DNA of 64,000 bases. Source: Pseudomonadota bacterium (lineage in GTDB: Bacteria > Pseudomonadota > Gammaproteobacteria > Steroidobacterales > Steroidobacteraceae). Under the pieces are notes generated by a model. The model saw nothing but the letters and a program-made list of their open reading frames with translations. It had not been told where the DNA came from and did not search any database. Where the stretch lies: contig JBBCGI010000001.1 in assembly GCA_037200975.1 (NCBI GenBank), positions 2,294,001 through 2,358,000 on the forward strand, written 5' to 3'. Shown one piece after another: positions 18,616 through 27,365 of this stretch. Each line of letters begins with the position of its first letter. Within the stretch, counting starts at the first letter, position 1. The position numbers were made by a program, and so were the translations under genes.

Positions 18616-19397
18616 GGTGTGAACGACAACGCGAGTTGCGATTCGCCGGTGCCTCGCAGGTTCACCGACGCGGCCCGCTTCGCGGCCAGCAGTTCGAACA
18701 GCGGCAGCGCGCGCAGGGCGGGATTCGCGGTGCGCAGCGCTTCGAGCTCCGGGTTCGCGCATTGAGATTCGGGCGCGTCGCCAACACCGATGACGACGCG
18801 GCCCAGCGCGCCGGCACGGGCGTGCGCGCTCAACACTACCGCGACGCTCGCTGATACCGCCAGCGGCCGCTTCGCCAGCAACGGCTGTGGCGACACGGCG
18901 TCGTAGACGACCAGCAACACGTCGCGCCGCGCGTCGACCAGCCCCACCGCTTCCAGCAGCCCGGCCGTAAAGCTCGCGTCGTAGGCCGACAACGTCGTGG
19001 TCAACGCCTGGCTCTGCACCGCGATGCTCCAGTAGCCGCTGGCGGCGTTGTGCACGGAGTTGTGGAAATCGGTGGGCGAAATCACGCGCGGCTCTTTTGC
19101 CAGCGCGGCGCAGATCCGGTGCAGCACCGTCATGTCGGCGTCCGAGCTCGCGAACACCGAGGCGAGCTCGCGCGCGTCGCCACCGCTGCCGGCGACTGCA
19201 TCTTCGGCGGCGCGGAACGCCTGGCGCACCGAGGCAGTGGCGCGGCGCCGCTCATTGGGCGGCAACAGCGTGGGCGCGTACGGTGTCTCCGCGATCGCAA
19301 CGTACGGCGCGGCACCGCGCAGGATGTCGAGCGATGCGTTCCAGCCGGCCAGCCCGGGCGCGGCGATGCCGACGCTGCTGATGAAACACGCGGTCAT
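18612..19397 (-). CDS. Ketosynthase-like chain length factor (ApeC type)
   Basis: A 261-residue, short ketosynthase homologue. It keeps the fold pattern (FHNSVHNAASGYWSIA, VLLVVYDAV) but has no active-site cysteine: the nucleophile-elbow region reads SAYDASFTAGL. Such non-catalytic partners pair with an active ketosynthase in aryl-polyene synthesis and set chain length. Both of its ends overlap neighbouring genes by 4 nt, so it is co-translated with the ketosynthase. Confidence 0.83.
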   Translation of the reverse strand: MTACFISSVGIAAPGLAGWNASLDILRGAAPYVAIAETPYAPTLLPPNERRRATASVRQAFRAAEDAVAGSGGDARELASVFASSDADMTVLHRICAALAKEPRVISPTDFHNSVHNAASGYWSIAVQSQALTTTLSAYDASFTAGLLEAVGLVDARRDVLLVVYDAVSPQPLLAKRPLAVSASVAVVLSAHARAGALGRVVIGVGDAPESQCANPELEALRTANPALRALPLFELLAAKRAASVNLRGTGESQLALSFTP

Positions 19398-20575
19398 GGC
19401 GCCGCCCCGAACAACGCGCTGCAGTTGGTGCCGCCGAAGCCGAAGGAATTCGACAACACGTATTCGACCTTGCCGGTTCGCGCCTGCAGCAACACCGCCG
19501 CGTGAATATCCGGGTCCAGCTCGCGCGTGTTGAGACTGCGCGGCATGAAGCCGTGTTCGATGGCTAACAACGAGAGCGCCGCTTCGACGATACCGGCCGC
19601 GCCCAGCGTGTGGCCCGTCCAGCCCTTGGTGGAACTGCACGGCACCCGCGCGCCGAACAGTGCGGTCACCGCCGCGTCTTCGGCGGCATCGTTGGCGGGC
19701 GTGGCCGTGCCATGCAAGTTGATGTAGCTGATCCGCTCCGCAGGCAGCGTTCCGAGCGCGCCGGCCATGGCCACTTTCGCGACCGAACCGTCCGGCCGCG
19801 GCTGCGACATGTGGTGCGCATCGCTGGATTCGCCCACGCCCAGGCACGCCGGCTGGCCGCTCGCGGGCGCGCGCTCGAGCAACGCGAAGCCGCCCGCCTC
19901 GCCGATCGACAGTCCGCGCCGCTGCGCATCCGCTGGCCGGCAGATCTCGGGCGACACCAGCTGCAGCGCATTGAATCCATAAAGGGTAGTAAGGCAGAGG
20001 CTGTCGACGCCGCCCACCACGGCCGCATCGCAGAAGCCCGCCTCGATGGCACGCGCCGCTGACGCGAACACTTTGGCGCTCGATGCGCAGGCCGCGGAAA
20101 TCGCGGCTGCGATTCCTTCGAGCTCGAGCCGCTGGCGCGTGAATTCGGCGATCGAATAGGTGCACTGTGTGGTGCGGTAGTCGAACCAGTCGGGCAGATT
20201 CTCGCTGTCGGCGGCCGCGCGATCGCGATACGCCAGCTCGGTATGGCGCACTCCGGACGTGCTCGTGCCGATGAACACGCCGATGCGCCGCGCGCCGTAT
20301 TTCGCGCGCGCCGCGCCCACCGCATCAAGGAAGCCGTCCTGCGCGAGCGCCGTCTCGGCCAGCCGGTTGTTGCGACAGTCGAAGAGCGCGAGCCGGCGCG
20401 GCAGCGCGACGGATTCGAGGCCGCCGGCGGCGCCTATCCAGCAGGCGAGCGTCGAATCTTCGAAGGCTTGTTCGGTGAGACCGGTGCGTTCGGCGCGTAA
20501 CGCGTCGATGTGCGCCGCGCGGCCCGCGCCCACCGCGCTCGTCACCGTATAAGAAGTAATTGCGAGCGGTTTCAT
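19394..20575 (-). CDS. Beta-ketoacyl-ACP synthase (active subunit, ApeO type)
   Basis: A 393-residue ketosynthase. The catalytic cysteine lies in ISAACASSAKVF, the first histidine in NLHGTATPANDAAEDAA, and the second in GWTGHTLGAAGI; the glycine-rich C-terminus NSFGFGGTNCSA is intact. It condenses malonyl-ACP with the growing aryl-polyene chain, presumably with the chain-length factor encoded next. The start overlaps the upstream acyltransferase stop by 4 nt. Confidence 0.93.
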   Translation of the reverse strand: MKPLAITSYTVTSAVGAGRAAHIDALRAERTGLTEQAFEDSTLACWIGAAGGLESVALPRRLALFDCRNNRLAETALAQDGFLDAVGAARAKYGARRIGVFIGTSTSGVRHTELAYRDRAAADSENLPDWFDYRTTQCTYSIAEFTRQRLELEGIAAAISAACASSAKVFASAARAIEAGFCDAAVVGGVDSLCLTTLYGFNALQLVSPEICRPADAQRRGLSIGEAGGFALLERAPASGQPACLGVGESSDAHHMSQPRPDGSVAKVAMAGALGTLPAERISYINLHGTATPANDAAEDAAVTALFGARVPCSSTKGWTGHTLGAAGIVEAALSLLAIEHGFMPRSLNTRELDPDIHAAVLLQARTGKVEYVLSNSFGFGGTNCSALFGAAP

Positions 20576-21468
20576 CGTGCCCAGAAGTCGAAGAAATTGA
20601 GCCAGTTGTAGGGGGCGAGACGCACCTGTGTTGCGAGCCGGTCGGCGTAGGCCTGCGCGAGCCGTGTCAATTCGGCATCGCGGTTCGCGCGGGGCAGCTC
20701 GACCTTCTCCGAGAGAAGCTGCACGTGGGCTTCGTAACGGTCGCCGCCGCGCCAGACGCCGAACACCAGCATCACGGGCACCTTGAGCGCCGAGGCCAGC
20801 AACCAGGGGCCGGCGGGAAGCTGCACGGTGCCGCCGAGAAAATTCACCGCGACGGTGCGGTCGCCCGCGCGCGTGCGATCGACCATGAGCCCGACGATCG
20901 AGCGGGCATCGAGCGCCTCGCGGACTTTGAGCACCAGGTCCACGCCGCGGTTCGACGAATCGATGATGCCGGCGGCAATGCCCGGGTTGAGCTCGGCAAG
21001 CATGGCCATGAACCGCCGCCCGATGTTCACGTCGAGCACGATGCGCAGCGGCAGATCGTGCCGGCGGACCGCGCCGATACGCATGACTTCGAAGCTGCCG
21101 AAGTGCGACAGGAACAGCAGCGCGCCGCGTTGCCGGGCGATTTCGAGGCAGCCATCGTCGTAGTGATCCTCGACCTTGAATGGATAGGAGCCGGTCAGCA
21201 GGAACACGCGATCGAGCGAGATGCTGGCGAATGAAAAGATGTGCCGCAGCACGTCGCGAAAGCGCGGCGGGTGCGGCAACACGCGCGCCAGGTATTCACG
21301 CGACACGCGGCGGGTGGTGCGCGAAGTCAGCGCGAAATACAGCGCCAATGGATAGAGCACCGGGCGGATCACGCGCCGGCCCAGTCTCAGCGCGGCGAAG
21401 CGCAAGGCACGCAACGCGATCGTATTGCCGCGCTCGCCGTGCTCGTGCCATTGAACCGGTTCGGTCAC
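20572..21468 (-). CDS. Lysophospholipid/lipid A-type acyltransferase of the polyene cluster
   Basis: A 298-residue LPLAT-superfamily protein related to LpxL/HtrB. An N-terminal hydrophobic helix (VLYPLALYFALTS) precedes the catalytic block LLFLSHFGSFEVM, where histidine follows the LFLS strand. VGLMVDRTRAG and WLLASALKVPVML match the family. In polyene clusters this class is thought to attach an acyl chain or join the polyene to a lipid; the exact acceptor is unknown. GTG 21468 overlaps the upstream hotdog gene stop (GTGA). Confidence 0.83.
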   Translation of the reverse strand: MTEPVQWHEHGERGNTIALRALRFAALRLGRRVIRPVLYPLALYFALTSRTTRRVSREYLARVLPHPPRFRDVLRHIFSFASISLDRVFLLTGSYPFKVEDHYDDGCLEIARQRGALLFLSHFGSFEVMRIGAVRRHDLPLRIVLDVNIGRRFMAMLAELNPGIAAGIIDSSNRGVDLVLKVREALDARSIVGLMVDRTRAGDRTVAVNFLGGTVQLPAGPWLLASALKVPVMLVFGVWRGGDRYEAHVQLLSEKVELPRANRDAELTRLAQAYADRLATQVRLAPYNWLNFFDFWAR

Positions 21469-21755
21469 GGTGCCGGCCCGAATTCCAGGATGCCTTCCGC
21501 CAGCAGCTCGGGGCCGCGCAGGCAACGGAAAGTCGACTTCGAGCTCATGGATTTCCATTCGAGATCGAAGCGTTCGCCGGGCTTCAATACCCGGTGAAAT
21601 TTCGCGCTGACGACCGCGCGCGGCGCGCCACGGCCGAGGGCCTCGATCACCAGCTCGAGCAGCAAAACTCCGGGAACCACGGGGTTGCCCGGAAAGTGCC
21701 CGGCGTAACACGGGTGAGTCAATGGAGCCTCGATATTGGCCTGCGAGTCCGTCAT
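21465..21755 (-). CDS. FabZ-like 3-hydroxyacyl-ACP dehydratase
   Basis: A 96-residue hotdog protein with the FabZ active-site block HPCYAGHFPGNPVVPGVLLL, whose histidine is catalytic, and SAKFHRVLKPGERFDLEW in the second half. It is shorter than FabZ (about 150 residues) but within the range of the ApeI-like proteins of polyene clusters. It follows the AMP-ligase by 4 nt. A longer frame opens at 21872 but would run into that gene. Confidence 0.82.
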   Translation of the reverse strand: MTDSQANIEAPLTHPCYAGHFPGNPVVPGVLLLELVIEALGRGAPRAVVSAKFHRVLKPGERFDLEWKSMSSKSTFRCLRGPELLAEGILEFGPAP

Positions 21756-21759
21756 AGGA

Positions 21760-23058
21760 TCATTCTTCCACTTTCGCCAGGAGCTCGAGCAGCCGCTCGC
21801 GCGGCAGTTTTCCGAGCTCATTGCGAGGTAACGCGGGTACCACTTTGAGGGGCCGCGGCACGAAAACGGCATCGAGCACCACCGCCAGTTCGCGGCGCAG
21901 ATCGTCGGCGCTACGGCCCGGGGCCACGATCAATGCTGCCGGCCGTGCGGTCTCGCCGTCGGTGGGCATGAAGACCACCTGATCGGCAACGCCCGGCAAC
22001 GTCGCGATGCGCGCAGCGATGTCCGCCAGCGAGCCGCGCCGGCCGCCGATCTTGATCATGTCCGCGTCGCGGCCTAACAAGGTGAAGCGCCCGTCCGGCG
22101 CGATCTCGACGCGATCGCCCACCGCGACCTCGCCCGCAAGGTGCGCGGCGCGCACCGAGGTTGCGCCGTCGCGGACGTTGAAGCGCAGCGATGGATACGG
22201 CGTCCAGATCTCCTCGTGCGCGGTCTGCCGCGTGGCCATGCTGCCCGCTTCCGTGCAGCCGTAGATCTCGAACACTTCCGCGCCGAGACGCCGCTCCGCT
22301 TCGCCGGCCAGTTCGGCCGACAGCGGCGCGGTGGCCGACAACACCAGGTCCACCGGCGGCAATTCGACACGACTCGCGAGCAGGTGTCGCAGATGATATG
22401 GCGCGGTGATCAACAAACGCGGCGCGGGCAAAACGCGCAACGCCGCGGCGATCTCATCCGGATAGAACGCATTGCCGTCATGTAACGCCCAGTCCCCGGC
22501 CAGCAACGTGAAGATGGACGTCTCGAGACCGTACATGTGCTGCGGCGGCACGGTCACCACCATATTCACCGCGCGCTCGCCGAGCCGCAGCCGGCAGCAG
22601 CGCGCGGACATGGCCAGCGCGCGCCAGGGCTTTTCATGCGCCTTCGGTTTGCCGGTGCTGCCGGAGGTGAACACCAGCGCGGCCAGATGATCGTCGGAAA
22701 TCCGCGGCGCCACGTCGGCGGCCGGCAGCCCGGCATCGTCCGTGGCGCCGGCTTCGATGGCGCGTTCGACCAGCGCGTCTTCGAGCAGCCAGGCGCCTTC
22801 GTAGCCGTCTAACAACTCGGCGGTCGCCTGGGGCCCGACGCCCGGTGGCAGCAGGTTGGTGGCGCCGCGCCGGCACACCGCGAGAAACGCCGCGGCGAAG
22901 TGATAACGATTGGCGCAGCGGTTCACGATCCAGCGCGTGGCCGGCAGAACCCGCGCGATGCGCTCGACATGACAGGCGAATTGCGCGCGCGTCACGGCCG
23001 CGCCGCCGCGCCACGCGGCGATGCCATCGGGCGCGGGAGTCACGTACGCAAGGCTCAT
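21760..23058 (-). CDS. Acyl/aryl-CoA (ACP) synthetase of the AMP-binding family
   Basis: A 432-residue adenylating enzyme. The P-loop LVFTSGSTGKPKAHEKPW, the A5-type YGCTEAGSMATRQ and the lysine-bearing C-terminal NELGKLPRERL are present, and LLGRDADMIKIGGRRGS marks the hinge. It would activate the aromatic starter for loading on an ACP (ApeH role), using the 3-hydroxybenzoate made by the chorismatase encoded at 24848. It begins at ATG 23058, overlapping the membrane-protein gene by 4 nt. Substrate choice is inferred. Confidence 0.85.
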   Translation of the reverse strand: MSLAYVTPAPDGIAAWRGGAAVTRAQFACHVERIARVLPATRWIVNRCANRYHFAAAFLAVCRRGATNLLPPGVGPQATAELLDGYEGAWLLEDALVERAIEAGATDDAGLPAADVAPRISDDHLAALVFTSGSTGKPKAHEKPWRALAMSARCCRLRLGERAVNMVVTVPPQHMYGLETSIFTLLAGDWALHDGNAFYPDEIAAALRVLPAPRLLITAPYHLRHLLASRVELPPVDLVLSATAPLSAELAGEAERRLGAEVFEIYGCTEAGSMATRQTAHEEIWTPYPSLRFNVRDGATSVRAAHLAGEVAVGDRVEIAPDGRFTLLGRDADMIKIGGRRGSLADIAARIATLPGVADQVVFMPTDGETARPAALIVAPGRSADDLRRELAVVLDAVFVPRPLKVVPALPRNELGKLPRERLLELLAKVEE

Positions 23059-23684
23059 GGCCCGCGCATCCGGCGCGGATCGGCGCTCACGACGATGCGC
23101 AGATATTCGGCGAAGCCGGGATGGTCGTAGTCGCGAAACCGCAGCCGGCGGAACAGGTATTCGAAGGTCACCGTTGCGCCGATCACGAGGTAGTTGGCGC
23201 CGTTGGCCATGAAACTCCAGGCTTCGCGCGGCGCGAATGCCGCCAGCGCGAAATCCCATAGCGTCATCGCGATGAAGATGCCGGTCCACATTTCGGTGAG
23301 ATGGCGCGAATACGCGAGCAGGTAATCCGGCGTGGCGGGACGCGCGGCCACGGCAACCGCGGTGATCAGCGGCTGCCGGCCCGCCACGAGCGTACGGCCG
23401 AAAAACCAGGCGAGTGCCGCAGGGATGAGGATCGACGGCAGATAGAGCAGGGGGCGGCCGCCGCCGTGACGCACGAGCCACCACAGTCCCACGCACAGTA
23501 CGGCGAACAGCAGCCAGGCGCGAAAACGCAACGCGATCAACGGCAGGCTGAAAGGCACGAACACCAGCGAGACCAACGCCAGCCACTCGAGCCAGGGCGT
23601 GGCGCCCATCACGGCGACATGGATGAGAACGGAGCTCGCCACGAACGACAGCGCGACGATGAGAGCGCGCGCGGGAGGTCTCAC
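23055..23684 (-). CDS. Multi-span membrane protein of the polyene cluster (COG4648-like)
   Basis: A 209-residue integral membrane protein with about six hydrophobic segments (for example ALIVALSFVASSVLIHVAV, LLFAVLCVGLWWLV and YLPSILIPAALAWFFGRTL) and a conserved C-terminal block FEYLFRRLRFRDYDHPGFAEYL. This family recurs in aryl-polyene clusters between ACP and AMP-ligase genes; its function is not established. The start is GTG 23684. Confidence 0.75.
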   Translation of the reverse strand: MRPPARALIVALSFVASSVLIHVAVMGATPWLEWLALVSLVFVPFSLPLIALRFRAWLLFAVLCVGLWWLVRHGGGRPLLYLPSILIPAALAWFFGRTLVAGRQPLITAVAVAARPATPDYLLAYSRHLTEMWTGIFIAMTLWDFALAAFAPREAWSFMANGANYLVIGATVTFEYLFRRLRFRDYDHPGFAEYLRIVVSADPRRMRGP

Positions 23685-23698
23685 GACCGGGCTTGTCG

Positions 23699-23977
23699 TC
23701 AGGCCGCGCGGCGCTCGGCCACGAGGCGCGTCAATGCGCTCAACGAGGCGAACGCCTTCGTCACCGAGGCGTCGTCGGCCTTGAGCTCGACGCCGTATTT
23801 CTGCTGGATGGCCAGCACGATCTCGAGTGCATCGATGGAATCGAGGCCCCAGCCCGGATTGCCCTGGCCGAACAGCGGCATCGCCGGATCGACCGTCTCG
23901 GCCTGGATGTGTTCGAGGTTGAGCGCCGTGACGATGACCTCGGCCATCTGCTTTTCTTCGGTAGTTAGCGCGCTCAC
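23699..23977 (-). CDS. Acyl carrier protein of the polyene cluster (left arm)
   Basis: A 92-residue ACP with the phosphopantetheine-attachment serine in the motif GLDSIDALEI. The acidic helix following it and the length are typical. The start is GTG 23977, overlapping the methyltransferase stop (GTGA). It should carry the aryl starter or the growing polyene. A second ACP is encoded at 26692. Confidence 0.92.
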   Translation of the reverse strand: MSALTTEEKQMAEVIVTALNLEHIQAETVDPAMPLFGQGNPGWGLDSIDALEIVLAIQQKYGVELKADDASVTKAFASLSALTRLVAERRAA

Positions 23978-24771
23978 GGCCTGCCCTCGCTGCTGGCCGC
24001 CGCGGGCTTGACCGCGGAGTATTCGCTGAACATGCCGTTGAGCACGTGCCGCTTGGGGGCGGTGAAGCCGGCGGTCTCGAGGGCGGCCAGGATGTCGGCC
24101 GGCGGCACGCAGGCCTCGATGGTGTCCCAGTAATAACGCATGAGCTTCTCGGCTTCGGCCGAGCGGCGGAACACCCGCGTGACCACCGGCACCACGTGTT
24201 TCAGGTAGAACTTCACCATCTGGTACTGGAAACGCCCTTCGGGCCGCGTGATCTCGAGCAGCAGCACCGTGCCGCCCGGCTTCAGCGCGCGCAGGTACTC
24301 ACGGAACGTGACGACCAGGTCTTCGACGTGCCGCAGTGCATAACCCATGGTGAGGATGTCGAATTCGGCGTCCGCCACGGGCAGCTGCTCGCCGCGCCCG
24401 ATGCGCGTGTCGCGCACGCCGGCTTTCTTCGCTTCCGCCAGCATGCCCTCACTCGGATCGACGGCGACCACGGCACCCGTGGGTCCGACCATCTGCTGCG
24501 CCAGAGCGGCAATCACTCCCGTGCCCGAGCCTACGTCCAGAAGCCGCGTGCCGGCGGTGACGCCATGGCGCTTGAGCACATCGCCGCGATACCAGCGGCC
24601 GGTGCCGAACGACATGGCACCGGTGATCCAGTCGTAGTGAGGCGCGGAGACGTCGAACATCTCGTTCACGCGGCGCTTGCGGCCCGGCTCATCCGCGTAA
24701 TAGCTTTTCAGCAGGGGATGAGGGGCGACGCGCGAGGCACCGGACACGCTGCCACTGGACTCGGGCATCAT
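23974..24771 (-). CDS. SAM-dependent methyltransferase (UbiE/COQ5-like)
   Basis: A 265-residue class I methyltransferase. The S-adenosylmethionine loop is LLDVGSGTGVIAAL, followed by VAVDPSEGMLAEAKK and the post-motif LTMGYALRHVEDL; the YYWDTIEACVP tail resembles UbiE. In this position it most likely methylates the aryl head group, as in polyene clusters with methylated heads. It is the first gene of the left arm. ATG 24771 and 24768 are both possible starts. Confidence 0.83.
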   Translation of the reverse strand: MMPESSGSVSGASRVAPHPLLKSYYADEPGRKRRVNEMFDVSAPHYDWITGAMSFGTGRWYRGDVLKRHGVTAGTRLLDVGSGTGVIAALAQQMVGPTGAVVAVDPSEGMLAEAKKAGVRDTRIGRGEQLPVADAEFDILTMGYALRHVEDLVVTFREYLRALKPGGTVLLLEITRPEGRFQYQMVKFYLKHVVPVVTRVFRRSAEAEKLMRYYWDTIEACVPPADILAALETAGFTAPKRHVLNGMFSEYSAVKPAAASSEGRP

Positions 24772-24847
24772 CGATATTCCACTGGATTAGACGGGCGCGA
24801 ATGATCGCATGAACCTTCCTGACTGTGCAGTTTTGGGACTCTAGACT

Positions 24848-25813
24848 TTGCTGCACGTACATCATTTTTCGCGGGACGAGCCCGAAAACCGCCACACGCT
24901 GGCCGAGTTTCATTTCGGCGCCGATACCCGGCCCGGCCACGATCCGCGCCTCATCCCCGTGGCGCTGCCGCTGCTGGGCGGCGACGCGCGGATCGAACGC
25001 TGGAGCACCGACACCCCGGTCGAAACCGGCACGTTCGGCGACTTCGGCTTCGCGCATGACGGCGACTACCTGTTCGCAAACCTGGTCGTGCCCGCGGAGC
25101 GCTGTGACGACGTCGAAAGGCTGACCCGCTCCAGTTACCTGCGGCTCGACCATCTGATTCGCAGCCGCGGCTATCCGTACTGGCTGCGCGCCTGGAACTA
25201 CCTGGTCGACATCACGGCGGGCGACGGCGAGGCCGAGCGATATCGGCGCTTCAACGCCGGGCGTTACAGCGCCGTGGGTCTCTCGAGTGGCGTCGAGCAG
25301 AATCTGCCCGCGGCCAGCGCACTGGGCAGTGAAACGGGTGGCTTCGTATTGTGTTGCCTGGCTGGCCGCAAGCCCGGCGTGCAAATCGAAAATCCGCGGC
25401 AGGTGAGCGCCTCGCTGTACCCGCGGCGTTACGGGCTACGCAGCCCGATGTTCGCGCGCGCGGCGCTGGTGCCGAACGGCCGCGGCGCGCAGCTGCTGGT
25501 TTCAGGCACCGCCAGCATCGTCGGCCACGAGAGCCTGCATATCGGCGATCCTCTGGCGCAGCTCGAAGAGACCGCACGGAATTTCGAAGCCCTGGTCGAG
25601 GCCGCCATGAAAGCCGATTCGGGCGGGCCGCGAGCCTCCCGGGTGCGGCTGGAATCCTTGAAGGTCTACCTGCGCAATCGCGAGGATTACCCACGGCTGA
25701 TTCCCCGCATCCGTCGCCTGTTCGCCGTGGAGGCGGAGCCGCTGGTGTTGCGCGCCGATATCTGCCGGCGCGAATTGCTGGTCGAAATCGAGGGAACCTA
25801 CGCTCTTGAATGA
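24848..25813 (+). CDS. Chorismatase, XanB2/FkbO/Hyg5 family (3- or 4-hydroxybenzoate synthase)
   Basis: A 321-residue protein matching the chorismate-hydrolysing family that includes XanB2 of Xanthomonas. Recognisable blocks are RAWNYLVDITAGDGEAERYR, FNAGRYSAVGLSSG, the PGVQIENPRQVSASLYPRRYG segment and the C-terminal VLRADICRRELLVEIEG. XanB2 converts chorismate to hydroxybenzoates that feed xanthomonadin and coenzyme Q. The start is uncertain: TTG 24848 is the first possible codon (an in-frame stop lies at 24842) and no clear ribosome site precedes it. It leads the right arm, divergent from the methyltransferase. Confidence 0.85.
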   Translation: MLHVHHFSRDEPENRHTLAEFHFGADTRPGHDPRLIPVALPLLGGDARIERWSTDTPVETGTFGDFGFAHDGDYLFANLVVPAERCDDVERLTRSSYLRLDHLIRSRGYPYWLRAWNYLVDITAGDGEAERYRRFNAGRYSAVGLSSGVEQNLPAASALGSETGGFVLCCLAGRKPGVQIENPRQVSASLYPRRYGLRSPMFARAALVPNGRGAQLLVSGTASIVGHESLHIGDPLAQLEETARNFEALVEAAMKADSGGPRASRVRLESLKVYLRNREDYPRLIPRIRRLFAVEAEPLVLRADICRRELLVEIEGTYALE

Positions 25814-26642
25814 GCCGCAGTCAGCGCGCCTCGCGCCGAGCGGGGCGGCGAACCGGCTGTGGCGCGTCTTCGGTACCGGGCTGTCGTTCGTGTGTTTCGG
25901 CCTGGGCGCGGTACTTCTCGGCTTCACGGTCTGGCCCATCCTCAGACTTTCGACGCTGGATCGCAGCCGTGGAATCGCCCGCGTGCAACGGGCGGTTTCG
26001 GTGTCCATGCGCGTATTCCTGTGGCTCATGGAGACGCTCGGCGTGGTGAGCACGGAGGTTCACGGCCGGGAACGGCTGGCGCAGCGTGGCCAGTTCGTGA
26101 TCGCCAACCACCCGACGCTGATCGACGTCGTGATCCTGGTCGGCCTGATGCCGGAAGTGGACTGCATCGTGAAACAGGCGCTGTGGCGCAACGTCTTTCT
26201 GCGCTGGCCGGTCTATTGGGCCGGATACATCAGCAATGCCACCGGTGAGGGGTTGATCGCCGCCTGCGTGGCGGCGCTGCGGGACGGCCGGTCGCTGATG
26301 GTGTTTCCCGAGGGAACGCGCACGAAACCCGGCGGATCGCTCGATTTTCAGCGCGGCGCGGCCCAGATCGCGCTCGCCGCCCGGGTGCCGCTGCGCCCGG
26401 TGACCATCACCTGCGACCCCATCACCTTGTTCAAGGGGAACGCGTGGTATCGAGTGCCCGCGCGCAAGGCCCATTTCGTGATCGCCGTGGGCGAACCCAT
26501 CCCGGTGGCCGATTTTCTCGCCCGCGGCGAGCCCCCTTCGCTGGCCGCCCGCCATCTCACCAAAGCGCTGACGGACTGGTTTGACGTAAGCGCCGCGCAA
26601 CAGCTGCACGAAATGCGACGGGAAACACGGCTCAAAGGCTGA
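25806..26642 (+). CDS. PlsC-type acyltransferase of the polyene cluster
   Basis: A 278-residue membrane acyltransferase. An N-terminal hydrophobic hairpin (FGTGLSFVCFGLGAVLLGFTV) precedes the catalytic VIANHPTLIDVV (H-x4-D) and FPEGTRTKPGG. It would acylate a glycerol-phosphate or polyene intermediate. The start is TTG 25806, overlapping the chorismatase end by 8 nt. It is the third acyltransferase of this general type in the first 27 kb. Confidence 0.85.
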   Translation: MNEPQSARLAPSGAANRLWRVFGTGLSFVCFGLGAVLLGFTVWPILRLSTLDRSRGIARVQRAVSVSMRVFLWLMETLGVVSTEVHGRERLAQRGQFVIANHPTLIDVVILVGLMPEVDCIVKQALWRNVFLRWPVYWAGYISNATGEGLIAACVAALRDGRSLMVFPEGTRTKPGGSLDFQRGAAQIALAARVPLRPVTITCDPITLFKGNAWYRVPARKAHFVIAVGEPIPVADFLARGEPPSLAARHLTKALTDWFDVSAAQQLHEMRRETRLKG

Positions 26643-26666
26643 CGCGGCGCAACGATTCGCTATAAT
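26639..26666 (+). promoter_or_regulatory. Putative sigma-70 promoter before the right-arm ACP gene
   Basis: CTGACG, 16 nt, then a perfect TATAAT at 26661-26666. It overlaps the end of the acyltransferase gene and would start transcription near 26673, 19 nt before the GTG of the ACP gene. It suggests an internal promoter within the right arm. Confidence 0.5.
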
Positions 26667-26691
26667 TTGCGCCGTTCGTAGGGATGGGATC

Positions 26692-26955
26692 GTGCAATCA
26701 ACACAAGAAATATTCGAACAGCTCCGCAAGGTGCTGCACGAGCTGTTTGAGATCGAGCCTTCGCAGGTCACCCTCGAGGCCCATCTCTATGAAGATCTCG
26801 AGATCGACAGCATCGACACCATCGACCTGATCCTGCGCTTGAAGGAACTGACGGGGCGCAAGATCCAGCCCGACCAGTTTCGCCATGTGCGCACGGTCGG
26901 CGATGCCGTCAACGCCATTCACGCGCTGGTACAGAACAAGCCCGCCGCGGCGTGA
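26692..26955 (+). CDS. Acyl carrier protein of the polyene cluster (right arm)
   Basis: An 87-residue ACP with the attachment serine in DLEIDSIDTIDLIL. The start is GTG 26692, preceded by a GGGATGGG ribosome site. Its stop overlaps the next start (GTGA), so it is coupled to the dehydratase. It may serve chain extension while the left-arm ACP carries the starter, or the reverse; the sequence does not decide. Confidence 0.92.
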   Translation: MQSTQEIFEQLRKVLHELFEIEPSQVTLEAHLYEDLEIDSIDTIDLILRLKELTGRKIQPDQFRHVRTVGDAVNAIHALVQNKPAAA

Positions 26956-27365
26956 CGCCGCCGGCTGCTCCTTTACCGACTCCGTTGCTGCCGAAGATAC
27001 TGCGGCGTACGCGTCACACCGAAGACGCTGGCGAGCGTGTACGTCTCGTGCTCGATCTCACCGCCGACATCGCCGCGTTCGACGGGCACTTCCCCGGCAC
27101 GCCGATCCTGCCCGCGGTCGCGCAGATCGACTGGGCGGTGCGCATCGCGCGCGATGAATTCGAGCTCCCGCCACGTTTCACCGGGCTGCGCGCGCTCAAA
27201 TTCCTCGCCATCGTCCAGCCACCGGCCGAGCTCACGCTCGATCTGGCGCGCGCCGCCGACGGACGCAGCGTCGCGTTCACCTACCTGCGCGGCGATACTG
27301 CCTGCGCGAGCGGACGCATAGAATTCACCGATGATGCGGCTGGGACTGATAGTTCCGTTCTTTAA
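26952..27365 (+). CDS. FabA/FabZ-like dehydratase (ApeI type)
   Basis: A 137-residue hotdog protein. The active-site block is AAFDGHFPGTPILPAVAQID with the catalytic histidine, followed by LRALKFLAIVQPPAELTLDL. Start GTG 26952 overlaps the ACP stop. Its last 35 nt overlap the glycosyltransferase start at 27331. It is one of three dehydratase-like hotdog proteins in the cluster, a redundancy normal for polyene synthesis. Confidence 0.82.
   Translation: MTPPAAPLPTPLLPKILRRTRHTEDAGERVRLVLDLTADIAAFDGHFPGTPILPAVAQIDWAVRIARDEFELPPRFTGLRALKFLAIVQPPAELTLDLARAADGRSVAFTYLRGDTACASGRIEFTDDAAGTDSSVL

Noticed and set aside
24819-24847. CTGACT-17-TAGACT, a promoter-like pair before the chorismatase gene
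   Set aside because: The -10 ends one base before the TTG start, so transcription would begin inside the coding region; kept out unless translation starts further downstream.
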